Shown: piece after piece, positions 25,540 to 33,840 of the stretch | How the letters are laid out: each line of letters begins with the position of its first letter | How positions within the stretch are numbered: the first letter of the stretch is position 1 | DNA from: Peribacillus faecalis | GTDB lineage: Bacteria; Bacillota; Bacilli; Bacillales; DSM-1321 | DNA length: 64,000 nt | Direction of reading: 5' to 3' | Assembly: GCF_014712675.1 (NCBI RefSeq) | Contig: NZ_JACXSI010000007.1 | Coordinates: 1-64,000 of the forward strand | Notes under the pieces: model-generated | The model's input: only the letters and a program-made list of their open reading frames with translations | Database searches by the model: none | What the model was told of the DNA's origin: nothing | Program-made: the position numbers and the translations under genes

Positions 25540-25995
25540 ATGATTAATTTAGCTGCAACGCATGAAGATAACATTATAAGATTTCAGAGAAAACAATATA
25601 TTATCAGTTTTTCACCATTACAGAATAAGTCTTCAATTGGTCATGAAGATATTCAGCGTAATGAACATATATCACTTGAAGCCGTGCGGGAAATGTTCCC
25701 TTCGATTACGACAGAGGCGATTGTGCGTATACTTCTAGTAACAATTCAAATGAAGCTGAAAGAAGGGCAAAGACGCTTTTTATTAACTTATACGGATGAA
25801 ACAAAGCGCGAATCGCTGGACTTAATGAATGGTTTGGTGAGTGTACTGCAAATCAAAGCTTCAGCGGAAGAACAGCAGCAAATCTTCGAATCATTACATA
25901 TGTATGCGGGAGAATGGACGAAAGAAATCTGCCGGGCGGAAAGCCATTTTCATAACATCGAGAATACGTTAAGCGATTTACGAAAACTTTCATAG
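25540..25995 (+). CDS. Hypothetical protein, first gene of a two-gene unit
   Basis: A 151-residue largely helical soluble protein (EAVREMFPSITTEAIVRILL, then RFLLTYTDETKRESLDLMNG). No family recognised. Start ATG behind GGATAAGGAGTAAGC. The stop is 13 bp before the next ATG, implying co-transcription with the small basic protein at 26009. Confidence 0.65.
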   Translation: MINLAATHEDNIIRFQRKQYIISFSPLQNKSSIGHEDIQRNEHISLEAVREMFPSITTEAIVRILLVTIQMKLKEGQRRFLLTYTDETKRESLDLMNGLVSVLQIKASAEEQQQIFESLHMYAGEWTKEICRAESHFHNIENTLSDLRKLS

Positions 25996-26008
25996 GAAGG
26001 AGAAGAAG

Positions 26009-26347
26009 ATGTTAATTACCGAGCATGCGATACACAGATATAAGCAACGAATCGGAAAGAAAACAGCCGCACGAAAACGTATTGTTGCCAGCATTAATCA
26101 TGATCTTAAAAAGGACGTTTGGTTTCGGAAAAACCCGAAAAAAGAGCATGTTAATGGCACTTATATTCTTGTAACCTCAAAATACCAGGCTGTATGCATA
26201 AAAGGACACGTAGTCACTATCGAGGAACTCACACCTTCGCTGAAAGAACAGGTAGAAAGATTGAAGCGACAAAAGCAGGAAAGCAGGAAGAAGGGAAACG
26301 CTGTACAACGTGTGCATGGTGAGGATGTCAGGAAGTTTGTGATTTGA
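26009..26347 (+). CDS. Small basic protein, possible RNase-fold (DUF4258-like)
   Basis: 112 residues, strongly basic at the C-terminus. The opening HAIHRYKQRIGKKTAARK and the later TYILVTSKYQAVCIKGHVVT recall the His/Arg pattern of small toxin-like RNases (DUF4258/BrnT-type), but the similarity is partial and I only suggest it. GGAAGGAGAAGAAG precedes the ATG. It pairs with the helical protein upstream. Confidence 0.55.
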   Translation: MLITEHAIHRYKQRIGKKTAARKRIVASINHDLKKDVWFRKNPKKEHVNGTYILVTSKYQAVCIKGHVVTIEELTPSLKEQVERLKRQKQESRKKGNAVQRVHGEDVRKFVI

Positions 26348-26398
26348 TTGCAGTTGTTGTTGTCGCCTCTTTGTTCAAAGCTATGATTTCAAAAGAAG

Positions 26399-26427
26399 AC
26401 GAGTGCCAAAAAGCACTCGTTTTGTTC
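26399..26427. terminator. Bidirectional terminator
   Basis: ACGAGTGC / GCACTCGT stem with loop CAAAAA between converging genes; TTTTG follows on the plus strand. Confidence 0.8.
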
Positions 26428-26428
26428 T

Positions 26429-26881
26429 TTAATGGTGCTCAACCTCCTCAAAAAAAGTAACAGCATCCTCTAAATCTGCTTGATTCGGATGACCTTTCGC
26501 AATGCCGCCGATAAGCTTGAACGGACCATAAGTATCAAAGCCTCGGCAAGACCAGCAGCCGATGACAGGCAACCCGACCTGCTCAAGCAGCTCCTTCACT
26601 TCCTCTTCAGCCGACTCCTTCTTGCCGCCATGAGTAGAAAGTACAAATGCCCTCTGACCATGCGCCGGCTTATACTGGCGAATAAAATAAGTCACTGCCG
26701 GATGAAACTCGCCCTTATAAGTACCGGAAGCAAAACCGAGAATATCATAGCCGGAAAGGTCAGTGTGCTCACCTCCGGGCAATTCGATTAAATCGACATC
26801 TTCCTGTGCCGCAATGGCATCGAGTACTTTTTTCGTATTGCCGTGATGATGGGAGTGGTACAGAATTGCTGTTTTGTTCAT
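26429..26881 (-). CDS. Flavodoxin family protein
   Basis: 150 residues with a flavodoxin fold. The FMN phosphate loop is YHSHHHGNTKKV at the N-terminus, then FASGTYKGEFHP and STHGGKKE. The histidine-rich phosphate loop is unusual. The start follows AAAAGGAGGATTTAT (an upstream in-frame ATG at 26905 is not used). A redox role with an unknown partner is likely. Confidence 0.88.
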   Translation of the reverse strand: MNKTAILYHSHHHGNTKKVLDAIAAQEDVDLIELPGGEHTDLSGYDILGFASGTYKGEFHPAVTYFIRQYKPAHGQRAFVLSTHGGKKESAEEEVKELLEQVGLPVIGCWSCRGFDTYGPFKLIGGIAKGHPNQADLEDAVTFFEEVEHH

Positions 26882-27017
26882 ATAAATCCTCCTTTTAATT
26901 CGCAATAGTACTCCTTACCCGGGTTCTTTTTGGTGTAATCCTCAATCTCTGTTTGCATGGTGATAAATACTTTAATGGATAATTATGTTAAAATATAAGT
27001 GACTGGGAGGAGATTAT

Positions 27018-27452
27018 ATGATTTACACGATTAAAACGCAGAGGGGCATTTTAACGTTTTTATTCGCCCTGAATTCAGCTAGCCTGTTATTCGAATCAGA
27101 AGGCGCCTCACAATATATATTTTACCTTCAATGCGCTATCCAGATTGTTATTTTAATAGGACTCATTATTAAATATGAATTGAAGATCGATGACGGCTAT
27201 TTATCATATCGAATGTCCTTATTCGGTATGGAATTTTATAAAAAAAGAATCACGCCTCAGCAAATAAAGCAAATGAAGTTTGTGCGGGTAGGCTGGTTGA
27301 GCAAAGGAGCAATCGTTCAAATGGAGAAAGGGTTCAACATTCGCGTTACACACTTCAGCCCGGAAACAGTCGTCGCTGAATTATTGGATTTTGCCCATAA
27401 GCACGAAGTACCCATATTCAAAACGAGAGATTTTGTCATTTTGGAAAAATAA
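27018..27452 (+). CDS. Membrane protein with PH-like cytoplasmic domain
   Basis: 144 residues: two membrane helices (about 10-25 and 31-50), then a beta-rich PH-like domain (about 52-140; GYLSYRMSLFGMEFYKKRIT). Small Bacillales proteins of this layout are common and uncharacterised. Start ATG after TGGGAGGAGATTAT. It precedes the nucleotidyltransferase gene by 22 bp, so they may share a transcript. Confidence 0.7.
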   Translation: MIYTIKTQRGILTFLFALNSASLLFESEGASQYIFYLQCAIQIVILIGLIIKYELKIDDGYLSYRMSLFGMEFYKKRITPQQIKQMKFVRVGWLSKGAIVQMEKGFNIRVTHFSPETVVAELLDFAHKHEVPIFKTRDFVILEK

Positions 27453-27474
27453 ACGCAAGAGGAGTGCATCGAAA

Positions 27475-28260
27475 GTGAAAGCAACTATTTTAAAGACATT
27501 AAAACAAATTGAATTAGATTATGATGTGAAAGTTTTGTACGCCTGTGAATCGGGCAGCCGTGCATGGGGTTTTCCTTCTAAGGATAGTGATTATGATGTG
27601 CGTTTCATATATGTGCACAAGCCTGAGTATTACTTGAGTATTGATCCTGTCGGTATCGGCAAGAAAAAAGACGTGATTGAACTGCCGATTAATGACCTTC
27701 TTGATGTAACAGGTTGGGAACTGACGAAAGCGTTAAAGCTGTTCAGAAAATCGAATCCGCCATTATTGGAATGGATGAACTCCGGCATTGTTTATTACCG
27801 GGCTTTCACAACGATTGAGAGAATGAAACAACTGAGTCAATCGCTATTCACTCCCAATTCTTGTCTCTATCATTATTTAAATATGGCGAACAATAACTTT
27901 AGAGAATATTTAAAGTCCGATACAGTCCGGATTAAAAAGTATTTCTATGTCTTGCGGCCGGTGTTGGCGGCTCGCTGGATAGAAGCTTATAATGAGTTTC
28001 CGCCGATGGTATTCCAAACGCTTGTAGAAAAACTGATTCCTGATGGTGAGTTAAAAACAGAAATAAACATTTTACTGGAGCGGAAAATAAGAGGCGATGA
28101 GCTTGATATGGAACTTCGTATTGATGTCATCCATTCTTTTATAGAGACAGAGTTGCCTCGGTTGGCGGAATACGCAAAGACAGTAACCAAAGATCGAGAA
28201 GATCCGACTCCTCAGTTGGATCAATTATTTCGCAGTACTTTAAAAGAGGTATGGAAATGA
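27475..28260 (+). CDS. YcgL-type predicted nucleotidyltransferase
   Basis: 261 residues with an N-terminal DNA polymerase beta-type nucleotidyltransferase core (ESGSRAWGFPSKDSDYDVRF, giving the GS...DxD catalytic pattern), followed by a helical C-terminal half. This matches the COG3541/YcgL family, whose substrate is unknown. GTG start behind AAGAGGAG. The frame is open further upstream, but only this start has a ribosome site. Confidence 0.88.
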   Translation: MKATILKTLKQIELDYDVKVLYACESGSRAWGFPSKDSDYDVRFIYVHKPEYYLSIDPVGIGKKKDVIELPINDLLDVTGWELTKALKLFRKSNPPLLEWMNSGIVYYRAFTTIERMKQLSQSLFTPNSCLYHYLNMANNNFREYLKSDTVRIKKYFYVLRPVLAARWIEAYNEFPPMVFQTLVEKLIPDGELKTEINILLERKIRGDELDMELRIDVIHSFIETELPRLAEYAKTVTKDREDPTPQLDQLFRSTLKEVWK

Positions 28261-28302
28261 TGGTTGGTTTATATAGGGTGTTATTGGGAGAAATGTAAAT
28301 AT

Positions 28303-28331
28303 TTGAACAGAACGGAAGGTTGCTTTATAAT
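28303..28331 (+). promoter_or_regulatory. Sigma-A promoter of the DUF4064 gene
   Basis: TTGAAC - 17 bp - TATAAT, matching the -10 exactly and the -35 at 4 of 6 positions, 45 bp upstream of the start codon. Confidence 0.75.
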
Positions 28332-28375
28332 AAAAATGTACATAGACATGATGATTAAACATTGGGGAGGCTTTT

Positions 28376-28813
28376 ATGAAAAGGACAGCAGAAATTGTAT
28401 TGACGGTTATTGGCATTGTTGGTTACTTGCTTGTTGCAGCGATTGGCGGATTGTTGGCATCTCTAAAGTCGAATGCTGAACTTGAGGAAATTATAGCGAC
28501 TGAAGTAGAATTGGTAGATCCGACTATTGATCCGGCTGGAGTACTTGATGTTATTGGAGCAGGAGGAATCACATTACTGGTTATTTCTCTTATATGTGCC
28601 GTATTCGGGATTTTCGCGGCAATTATGTTTAAAAAGAATGCTTATTCAAAAACAATGGGTATTATTATGATTATATTGGCTGTCGTTTGTGCACTGGTTA
28701 CCTTTGGTTTAGGTATTATTGCAGGTCTCTTCTATGTAATTGCCGGAATCGTGGCCTTAGTGAAAAGGGCACCTAAAAATACATACGATAACAATACCGA
28801 TACTATGGCATAA
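28376..28813 (+). CDS. DUF4064 membrane protein
   Basis: 145 residues with four membrane helices (about 7-29, 62-86, 94-112 and 113-130). The pattern (RTAEIVLTVIGIVGYLL at the N-terminus and a second half GIIMIILAVVCALVTFGLG) is that of DUF4064 proteins. Function unknown. GGGGAGG 6 bases before the ATG. Monocistronic between a sigma-A promoter and a terminator. Confidence 0.85.
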   Translation: MKRTAEIVLTVIGIVGYLLVAAIGGLLASLKSNAELEEIIATEVELVDPTIDPAGVLDVIGAGGITLLVISLICAVFGIFAAIMFKKNAYSKTMGIIMIILAVVCALVTFGLGIIAGLFYVIAGIVALVKRAPKNTYDNNTDTMA

Positions 28814-28825
28814 ACTAATTTAAAA

Positions 28826-28871
28826 GCTGCATATAACCTCTGTATACAAAGAGTTTATGTGCAGTTTTTTT
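28826..28871 (+). terminator. Terminator after DUF4064 gene
   Basis: CTGCATATAA / TTTATGTGCAG stem with inner CTCT/AGAG pairs, then T7. Confidence 0.8.
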
Positions 28872-29011
28872 ATATTTTTTAATTTAGTAGATTGATTAAA
28901 TATTGCACCTGTAATACATTTAGTATAATGAGTAGATGATACTATGTGATATTTGTATATCAAACTGGTTATGCAATCTTGTTCAATGCAGAATTTTGAA
29001 GGAGAATCAGA

Positions 29012-29863
29012 ATGAATCAGAAACAGTCGAGAATAGCTTGGATTACAGACACAACATGTACGTTAAGCGAGGATTTTGCAGCAAAAAATCAATTAAATAT
29101 TATTCCGTTACAAGTAGTCATTGATGGGAAGTCATACAGAGAATCAATTGACATTACGGACAAACAATTTTATGAAAGAATGGCGAATGAATCAGTCACT
29201 TTTCAATCATCCCAGCCGTCAATCGGTGAGTTTGTCGAATTATATGAGAAACTGAAGGAAGAGTATGATTGCGGAATCGCTTTTCATTGCTCCAGTAAAC
29301 TGTCCGGGACTTTGGCTACGTCTGTAATGGCAGCGGAACAAGTCGGTTTTAAGCTGTACGCAATTGATACGTTGACCGGATCTTACCCACATTTTTATTT
29401 ATTGAATAAAGCGATGGAGTTATTCAATCAGGGAAAAGATGTCGAAGAAATAGTTAATCAAATCGAGATAATGAAAACGAATACAAAATTGTTCCTGATA
29501 CCGTACAATCTTGATCAGCTTCATAAGAGCGGACGAGTTTCAGGAAGCGCACGTTTCATCGCCAATTTGCTTAATATAAAACCTATTCTTTCCGTATATG
29601 ATGGTGCATCCATTAAAGAAAAGGTTAGAACAGAAAAAAGAGCCATTAATTATATGTTGGACTTGCTGCGGGAAGATATGAAAACATCAAAAATTAGCAA
29701 AGTAGTCGTTATTCATGCAGACAATGAAGAGAAGGCTCTTAAACTTGAAAATGATATAAAGAAAGAATTTAAATCAATTCCGACAGAACGAATGATTCTA
29801 GTTCCGGTTGCGGGTGTCCATACGGGCGTTGGGACAATCGGAATCTCATGGGTATGTGAATAA
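29012..29863 (+). CDS. DegV-family fatty-acid-binding protein
   Basis: 283 residues of the DegV/FakB type. It has AWITDTTCTLSEDF at the N-terminus, then TFQSSQPSIGEF, the fatty-acid-binding serine region CSSKLSGT, and the C-terminal PVAGVHTGVGTIGISW. FakB proteins hold a fatty acid for the FakA kinase in phospholipid synthesis. A DegV role is assumed from the family; no FakA gene is nearby. Start after GAAGGAGAATCAGA. Confidence 0.93.
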   Translation: MNQKQSRIAWITDTTCTLSEDFAAKNQLNIIPLQVVIDGKSYRESIDITDKQFYERMANESVTFQSSQPSIGEFVELYEKLKEEYDCGIAFHCSSKLSGTLATSVMAAEQVGFKLYAIDTLTGSYPHFYLLNKAMELFNQGKDVEEIVNQIEIMKTNTKLFLIPYNLDQLHKSGRVSGSARFIANLLNIKPILSVYDGASIKEKVRTEKRAINYMLDLLREDMKTSKISKVVVIHADNEEKALKLENDIKKEFKSIPTERMILVPVAGVHTGVGTIGISWVCE

Positions 29864-29881
29864 AAGGCGTTACGCTAAAAC

Positions 29882-29919
29882 AAGGCAGTCAACTCTTTGA
29901 TGAAGGGGGCTGCCTTTTT
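29882..29919 (+). terminator. Terminator after degV-type gene
   Basis: AAGGCAG / CTGCCTT stem with a long loop, then TTTTT. The rest of 29920-30127 has no gene visible. Confidence 0.75.
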
Positions 29920-30127
29920 GTGTTGCTTCTGAAGTACTTCATCTCTGGGCAGAAGAGCTGCTTAATAAAGAGTTGGAAGAAAAATGTATAAGCATAATAA
30001 AGAAGGGGTGTTGAGTCGGTTGAGGTATAAGTGAGATTTGCTTGGTTATTTCTTCTTTAAAAGGCATTTACAAATCATAAATGGGTAAAGGATTTGTAAG
30101 AACGTTAATTAGGAGGAGGCAATCTAG

Positions 30128-32437
30128 GTGAGTTCAAATGAGATTTTAAACGAACAAATTCATTTGGATAAAACTATTCAGAATATTGAAAACCAGACAT
30201 ACTTGGTTTCTGAATTAGTGGAAAGCAAAAGAGAAAAGATGAAAAGTGGGCATGGGGAAGCTGGTGATCAAGTTGTATACAAAAAAGGGAAGGAGGAACA
30301 AAGATTACTGCAGGAGGCTATCAAGAATCCTTATTTCGGAAAGTTGGAGATGGTTTCTAAAGAATATGGAGATGAGACGTTCTATATTGGAAAACAAGGG
30401 ATACGCGACGAAGATGAGAATCGTATCGTCATAGATTGGCGAATGCCCATCGCAAAGGTTTACTATAACTTTACTCCCGGAAATCCAAAGCAGGGTTATT
30501 TAGTAGTTGATAAAAGACATAACCAAAGATACAAGTATGTAGTGAAAGTAAATAAAAAGAGAGAGTTTGTCATTAAAAATCAAAGGATCACTAAGATTAT
30601 ACAACAAGTGCCTAATGTTTTGAGCAAAGAGAATAAAACGATTACCGAAACCGAGGATGCGTTGCCTATCGCAGATGAATTCTTGGCAGAAATGATAGAA
30701 AATAGCCAAACTACAGGCTATCTAAAAGAAATTATTGCGACGATCCAAAGTAAACAGGATCTTGTCATCAGAGAAACAATTGACAAAAACATCATTGTGC
30801 AAGGTGCTGCCGGATCAGGAAAGTCATCGATTGCTTTACACCGCCTTTCATACCTTCTTTTTAATAATGAAAATCTTAGTCCGGAAAGTCTATTGATATT
30901 AGGCCCATCTAATATGTTTTTAAGCTCTGTAAAAGGGCTGTTGCCAGAACTGAACTTAGAAGGGATCCAGCAGACAACTGTTCAAAACTTAATGTTGGAT
31001 ATGGTTAGACCTTATTTAGAAGGAGATATTCTGCTGGACAATAGTCTAGTTTTTAAGGAAGTACTTTATGAACATAAAAATGAACAAGAATACAGAAGAA
31101 TCCAGTTTAAAGGTTCTGAACAGTTTTTGAAAGTGCTGAATCTGTTCTTGGAAGATTTCGAGAAGCATTACGAGCGAAGAATTCATAACTTAACGATATT
31201 AGATGAGCGGTTAAATACAACGGCTTTGCAGGAAATTTACCGAGGATATCTGTACTTACCTTTAGTGAAGCGGATTGAAAAATTCATTTGGCATGTTGAA
31301 AATCTGCTTGAGAGAAAACTGGAAGAGACGCTTGAAGAACATAGGAAGCAATATGACTTCGTTATTAACACCTACTTGAAGGATGGCGGTCTTTCTCAAG
31401 ATGAGCATCTTTCTGTCGCGGTAAAAATGAGACGAGTTTTGGACTACAAAATTAAAAATACCCAATCTAAGTTTAAAGAACAAATATCACTCTGGAAGGA
31501 ATCAATAAAAGTTCCGGACTTAATGCAACTTTACAAGCAAATAACATCTTATGAGCTGCTGAGCTCCTTTAAAAATGAAATTGACCTGGAATATTTGGAG
31601 GCATTTAAAGACAATACAGAAGAACAATTGACGAGTTTTGATTTGGCTCCGATTTTTTATATGTATTTAAACTTGTATGAACCGCAAGTGAAATACGCGC
31701 ATATAGTGATCGACGAGGCGCAAGATTTAAGTTACATCCATTTTGCGGCGCTAAAGAAAATAACAAGAACAATGACAATTTTGGGCGATAATAACCAATC
31801 CATCTTAATGAATTATGGTCAATATGATTGGGAGTATTTATTAACCAGCCTTTTTAACAGGAAGGATGACGCCATCTTGGATTTAAATACGAGTTACCGA
31901 TCCACTAAGGAAATTGTTGATACAGCAAATGCGGTTTTAAAGAAACAAAAGGGAGTTACTTTTGAGTCAATCAATCCATTAAACCGTAATGGTGAACCTG
32001 TATCGTTCAAGAAAGTGGACAACGGTGACGACTTGTTAGATAGCATTGTGGCGACGCTAAGGGAATGGAGCGGCAAGTATAAGAGAGTGGCTGTGATTCA
32101 TAAAGATGAACAAAGAGCTAAGAAGCTAGCTGAAGACTTGAAAGGTGAGTTAAAAGAGGTTCCTGATGTGAAGTATATTAATCCAGATCAAGAAGTAGGG
32201 AACAATACAATTTCTGTTTTAGCTTCTTATCACAGCAAGGGCATGGAGTTTGATGGCGTGATTTTAGTAAATGTCGATGATAAAAACTTTCCGCTAGATA
32301 ATCTTCATGCACGTCTATTATACGTTTTATTAACGCGTGCTCAGCAAGAAGTGAAGGCTTTCTATTGTAAGAACCCTTCACCGTTGATTAGGGAATGTCT
32401 GAAGCCGCCGAAAGATGAACACGCTTACATTTTGTGA
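30128..32437 (+). CDS. helD: HelD-type UvrD-family helicase (RNA polymerase recycling factor)
   Basis: 769 residues. A long N-terminal coiled coil (about 1-60) would enter the RNA polymerase secondary channel. The SF1 motor begins with VQGAAGSGKSSIALHR (about 222-237), followed by DEAQD (about 527), SYRSTKEI and the C-terminal SYHSKGMEFDGVI motif. This is the Firmicutes HelD layout, which removes stalled or post-termination RNA polymerase from DNA. GTG start with AGGAGGAGG upstream. Its neighbours are a defence-like island, but HelD is a housekeeping-type factor. Confidence 0.9.
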   Translation: MSSNEILNEQIHLDKTIQNIENQTYLVSELVESKREKMKSGHGEAGDQVVYKKGKEEQRLLQEAIKNPYFGKLEMVSKEYGDETFYIGKQGIRDEDENRIVIDWRMPIAKVYYNFTPGNPKQGYLVVDKRHNQRYKYVVKVNKKREFVIKNQRITKIIQQVPNVLSKENKTITETEDALPIADEFLAEMIENSQTTGYLKEIIATIQSKQDLVIRETIDKNIIVQGAAGSGKSSIALHRLSYLLFNNENLSPESLLILGPSNMFLSSVKGLLPELNLEGIQQTTVQNLMLDMVRPYLEGDILLDNSLVFKEVLYEHKNEQEYRRIQFKGSEQFLKVLNLFLEDFEKHYERRIHNLTILDERLNTTALQEIYRGYLYLPLVKRIEKFIWHVENLLERKLEETLEEHRKQYDFVINTYLKDGGLSQDEHLSVAVKMRRVLDYKIKNTQSKFKEQISLWKESIKVPDLMQLYKQITSYELLSSFKNEIDLEYLEAFKDNTEEQLTSFDLAPIFYMYLNLYEPQVKYAHIVIDEAQDLSYIHFAALKKITRTMTILGDNNQSILMNYGQYDWEYLLTSLFNRKDDAILDLNTSYRSTKEIVDTANAVLKKQKGVTFESINPLNRNGEPVSFKKVDNGDDLLDSIVATLREWSGKYKRVAVIHKDEQRAKKLAEDLKGELKEVPDVKYINPDQEVGNNTISVLASYHSKGMEFDGVILVNVDDKNFPLDNLHARLLYVLLTRAQQEVKAFYCKNPSPLIRECLKPPKDEHAYIL

Positions 32438-32453
32438 GGAAATTACAGAGAAA

Positions 32454-32491
32454 AAGGATGACAATTAAACTATCAAACTTAATTGTCATCC
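32454..32491 (-). terminator. Terminator on the minus strand
   Basis: GGATGACAATTA / TTAATTGTCATCC stem, followed on the minus strand by TTTTTC. It would end the open frame at 32514-32828 and helps show that frame was once a gene. Confidence 0.7.
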
Positions 32492-32513
32492 TCCATTTAG
32501 TTAGAACTCTTTC

Positions 32514-32828
32514 TTATTCATAGGCCCAAACCTGTTTCATTATTATTGAATACCAATTATCTCTAAGATCTCTATATGCGCCAATTGTCCAGTCAATAAG
32601 ATCGATGGCATCAAAGTTGTCAGAAGAATGCAGGTAATTGAAATCAGCATAAATACCATTATTATCAAGGGTAAATCTCAACAATATGTTCCTGTTATTC
32701 AATTCATTTAACAGCTTCAGCATCTCAAGCTCCATATCTTCTGTAGGATCTTCTAAATCCGCAAGATTATTGTTATGAAAAATATGAAGAAATGTAGGAT
32801 AAAAGATATGGGATGCTTGCATCTTCAA
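32514..32828 (-). pseudogene. Truncated hypothetical gene joined to a helicase fragment
   Basis: A 104-residue frame whose acidic helical body (DMELEMLKLLNELNNRNILL, then DLIDWTIGAYRDLRDNW) reads like a real protein. Its first about 20 residues overlap antisense codons of the DUF2075 fragment at 32796. There is no ribosome site. Either an intact gene lost its 5' end at the junction near 32800, or the true start is the internal Met of DMELEM. No family recognised. Confidence 0.5.
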
Positions 32829-33217
32829 AGAGCCAAATATTACAGAACTTTGGTATTGATAATTCTTTTTATGCTACTAGTAAAGTTAATTTTGGAGATT
32901 GGTACAATAAACCCCAGGGAGAAGAAGGTTCTTGTTGTAATCTTGAGACAGTTGTTACCGAATTTGGCTGCCAAGGTTTAGAATTAGATTTGCCGATTGT
33001 AGCCTGGGGAGAGGACATGATATGGGAAGGGACTTCTTGGAAAAAATATGAGAAATACCAGAAGGATATTCATGATCCAGATAAATTAAGAAAAAATAGT
33101 TACCGTGTGTTAATGACTAGGGGTCGTGACGGTTTAATAATATTTGTTCCTAATATTAAACAACTTGATGGTGTTTATACAGTTTTACAAGAAGCAGGCA
33201 TGGATAAAATTAGATAA
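32796..33217 (+). pseudogene. C-terminal fragment of a DUF2075 (Schlafen-like) helicase
   Basis: The frame opens just after a TAG (32795-32797) and reads DKRYGMLASSK, then CCNLETVVTEFGCQGLELDL and YRVLMTRGRDGLIIFVP. These are C-terminal motifs of DUF2075 DNA/RNA helicases (COG3410), which are normally about 600-700 residues. Only about 135 remain, without Walker A, so it is a truncated copy. An internal ATG at 32813 could still start a short product. Confidence 0.75.
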
Positions 33218-33330
33218 GGGTAGTGAATCGGCTTAACAACTTTATATCCTCCACATAAACCAAATACTATATTTGTAAAAATCAGTTATAATAGTAAAAT
33301 ATAGATAAGTGAAAGATGTAGGAGGGCCTA

Positions 33331-33735
33331 ATGAAGAAAAACATTCATGTTGTTGGAGCAGTCATTGTTGATAATAATAAAATCTTATGTGCTCAAAGAG
33401 GCAGAGAGAAATCCTTACCACTATTATGGGAATTTCCAGGTGGAAAGATTGAAGAAGATGAGACAGCTCAAGCAGCTTTAAAACGTGAGATTGAAGAAGA
33501 GATGCATTGTAAAATTGAAGTTGGTGAACAAGTCGAGTATACGGTTTATGAATATGATTTTGGCATTGTTCATTTGACGACTTTTTATTGTACGTTAATT
33601 GAAGGAACACCTGTGTTAACAGAGCATGTAGACATTCAATGGTTAGAGCCGAAAGATTTAAAATCATTGGAGTGGGCTCCTGCTGATGTTCCAGCTATTG
33701 AAAAGATTACGCATGATTTTCAAGTGAAAAATTGA
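33331..33735 (+). CDS. Nudix (deoxy)nucleoside triphosphate pyrophosphohydrolase
   Basis: 134 residues with a complete Nudix box GGKIEEDETAQAALKREIEE (about 36-56) after VGAVIVDNNKILCAQRG. This is the MutT/CTP-pyrophosphohydrolase type, cleaving oxidised or normal (d)NTPs to the monophosphate. Start after AGGAGGGCCTA. It lies between the DUF2075 fragment and the DUF3427 helicase, with a terminator between it and the latter, suggesting a defence-associated nucleotide hydrolase. Confidence 0.9.
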   Translation: MKKNIHVVGAVIVDNNKILCAQRGREKSLPLLWEFPGGKIEEDETAQAALKREIEEEMHCKIEVGEQVEYTVYEYDFGIVHLTTFYCTLIEGTPVLTEHVDIQWLEPKDLKSLEWAPADVPAIEKITHDFQVKN

Positions 33736-33741
33736 TTTCAC

Positions 33742-33773
33742 TAGCTATTCACGACTGTGAGTAGCTTTTTTTA
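33742..33773 (+). terminator. Terminator after Nudix gene
   Basis: AGCTATTCAC / GTGAGTAGCT stem, followed by T7. Confidence 0.8.
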
Positions 33774-33840
33774 ATTGCTCTCTAATTAGCTAAGTATTAA
33801 ACTTAATAGTAATAAATAACTATAGACGGATGGCGATCAC

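Noticed and set aside
28264-28479. Frame of 71 codons overlapping the DUF4064 start
   Set aside because: It lies over a promoter and the start of the real gene, and has no ribosome site.
30128-32437. HelD as part of the defence system
   Set aside because: The Firmicutes HelD architecture is a housekeeping RNA polymerase recycling factor; adjacency alone is not evidence.
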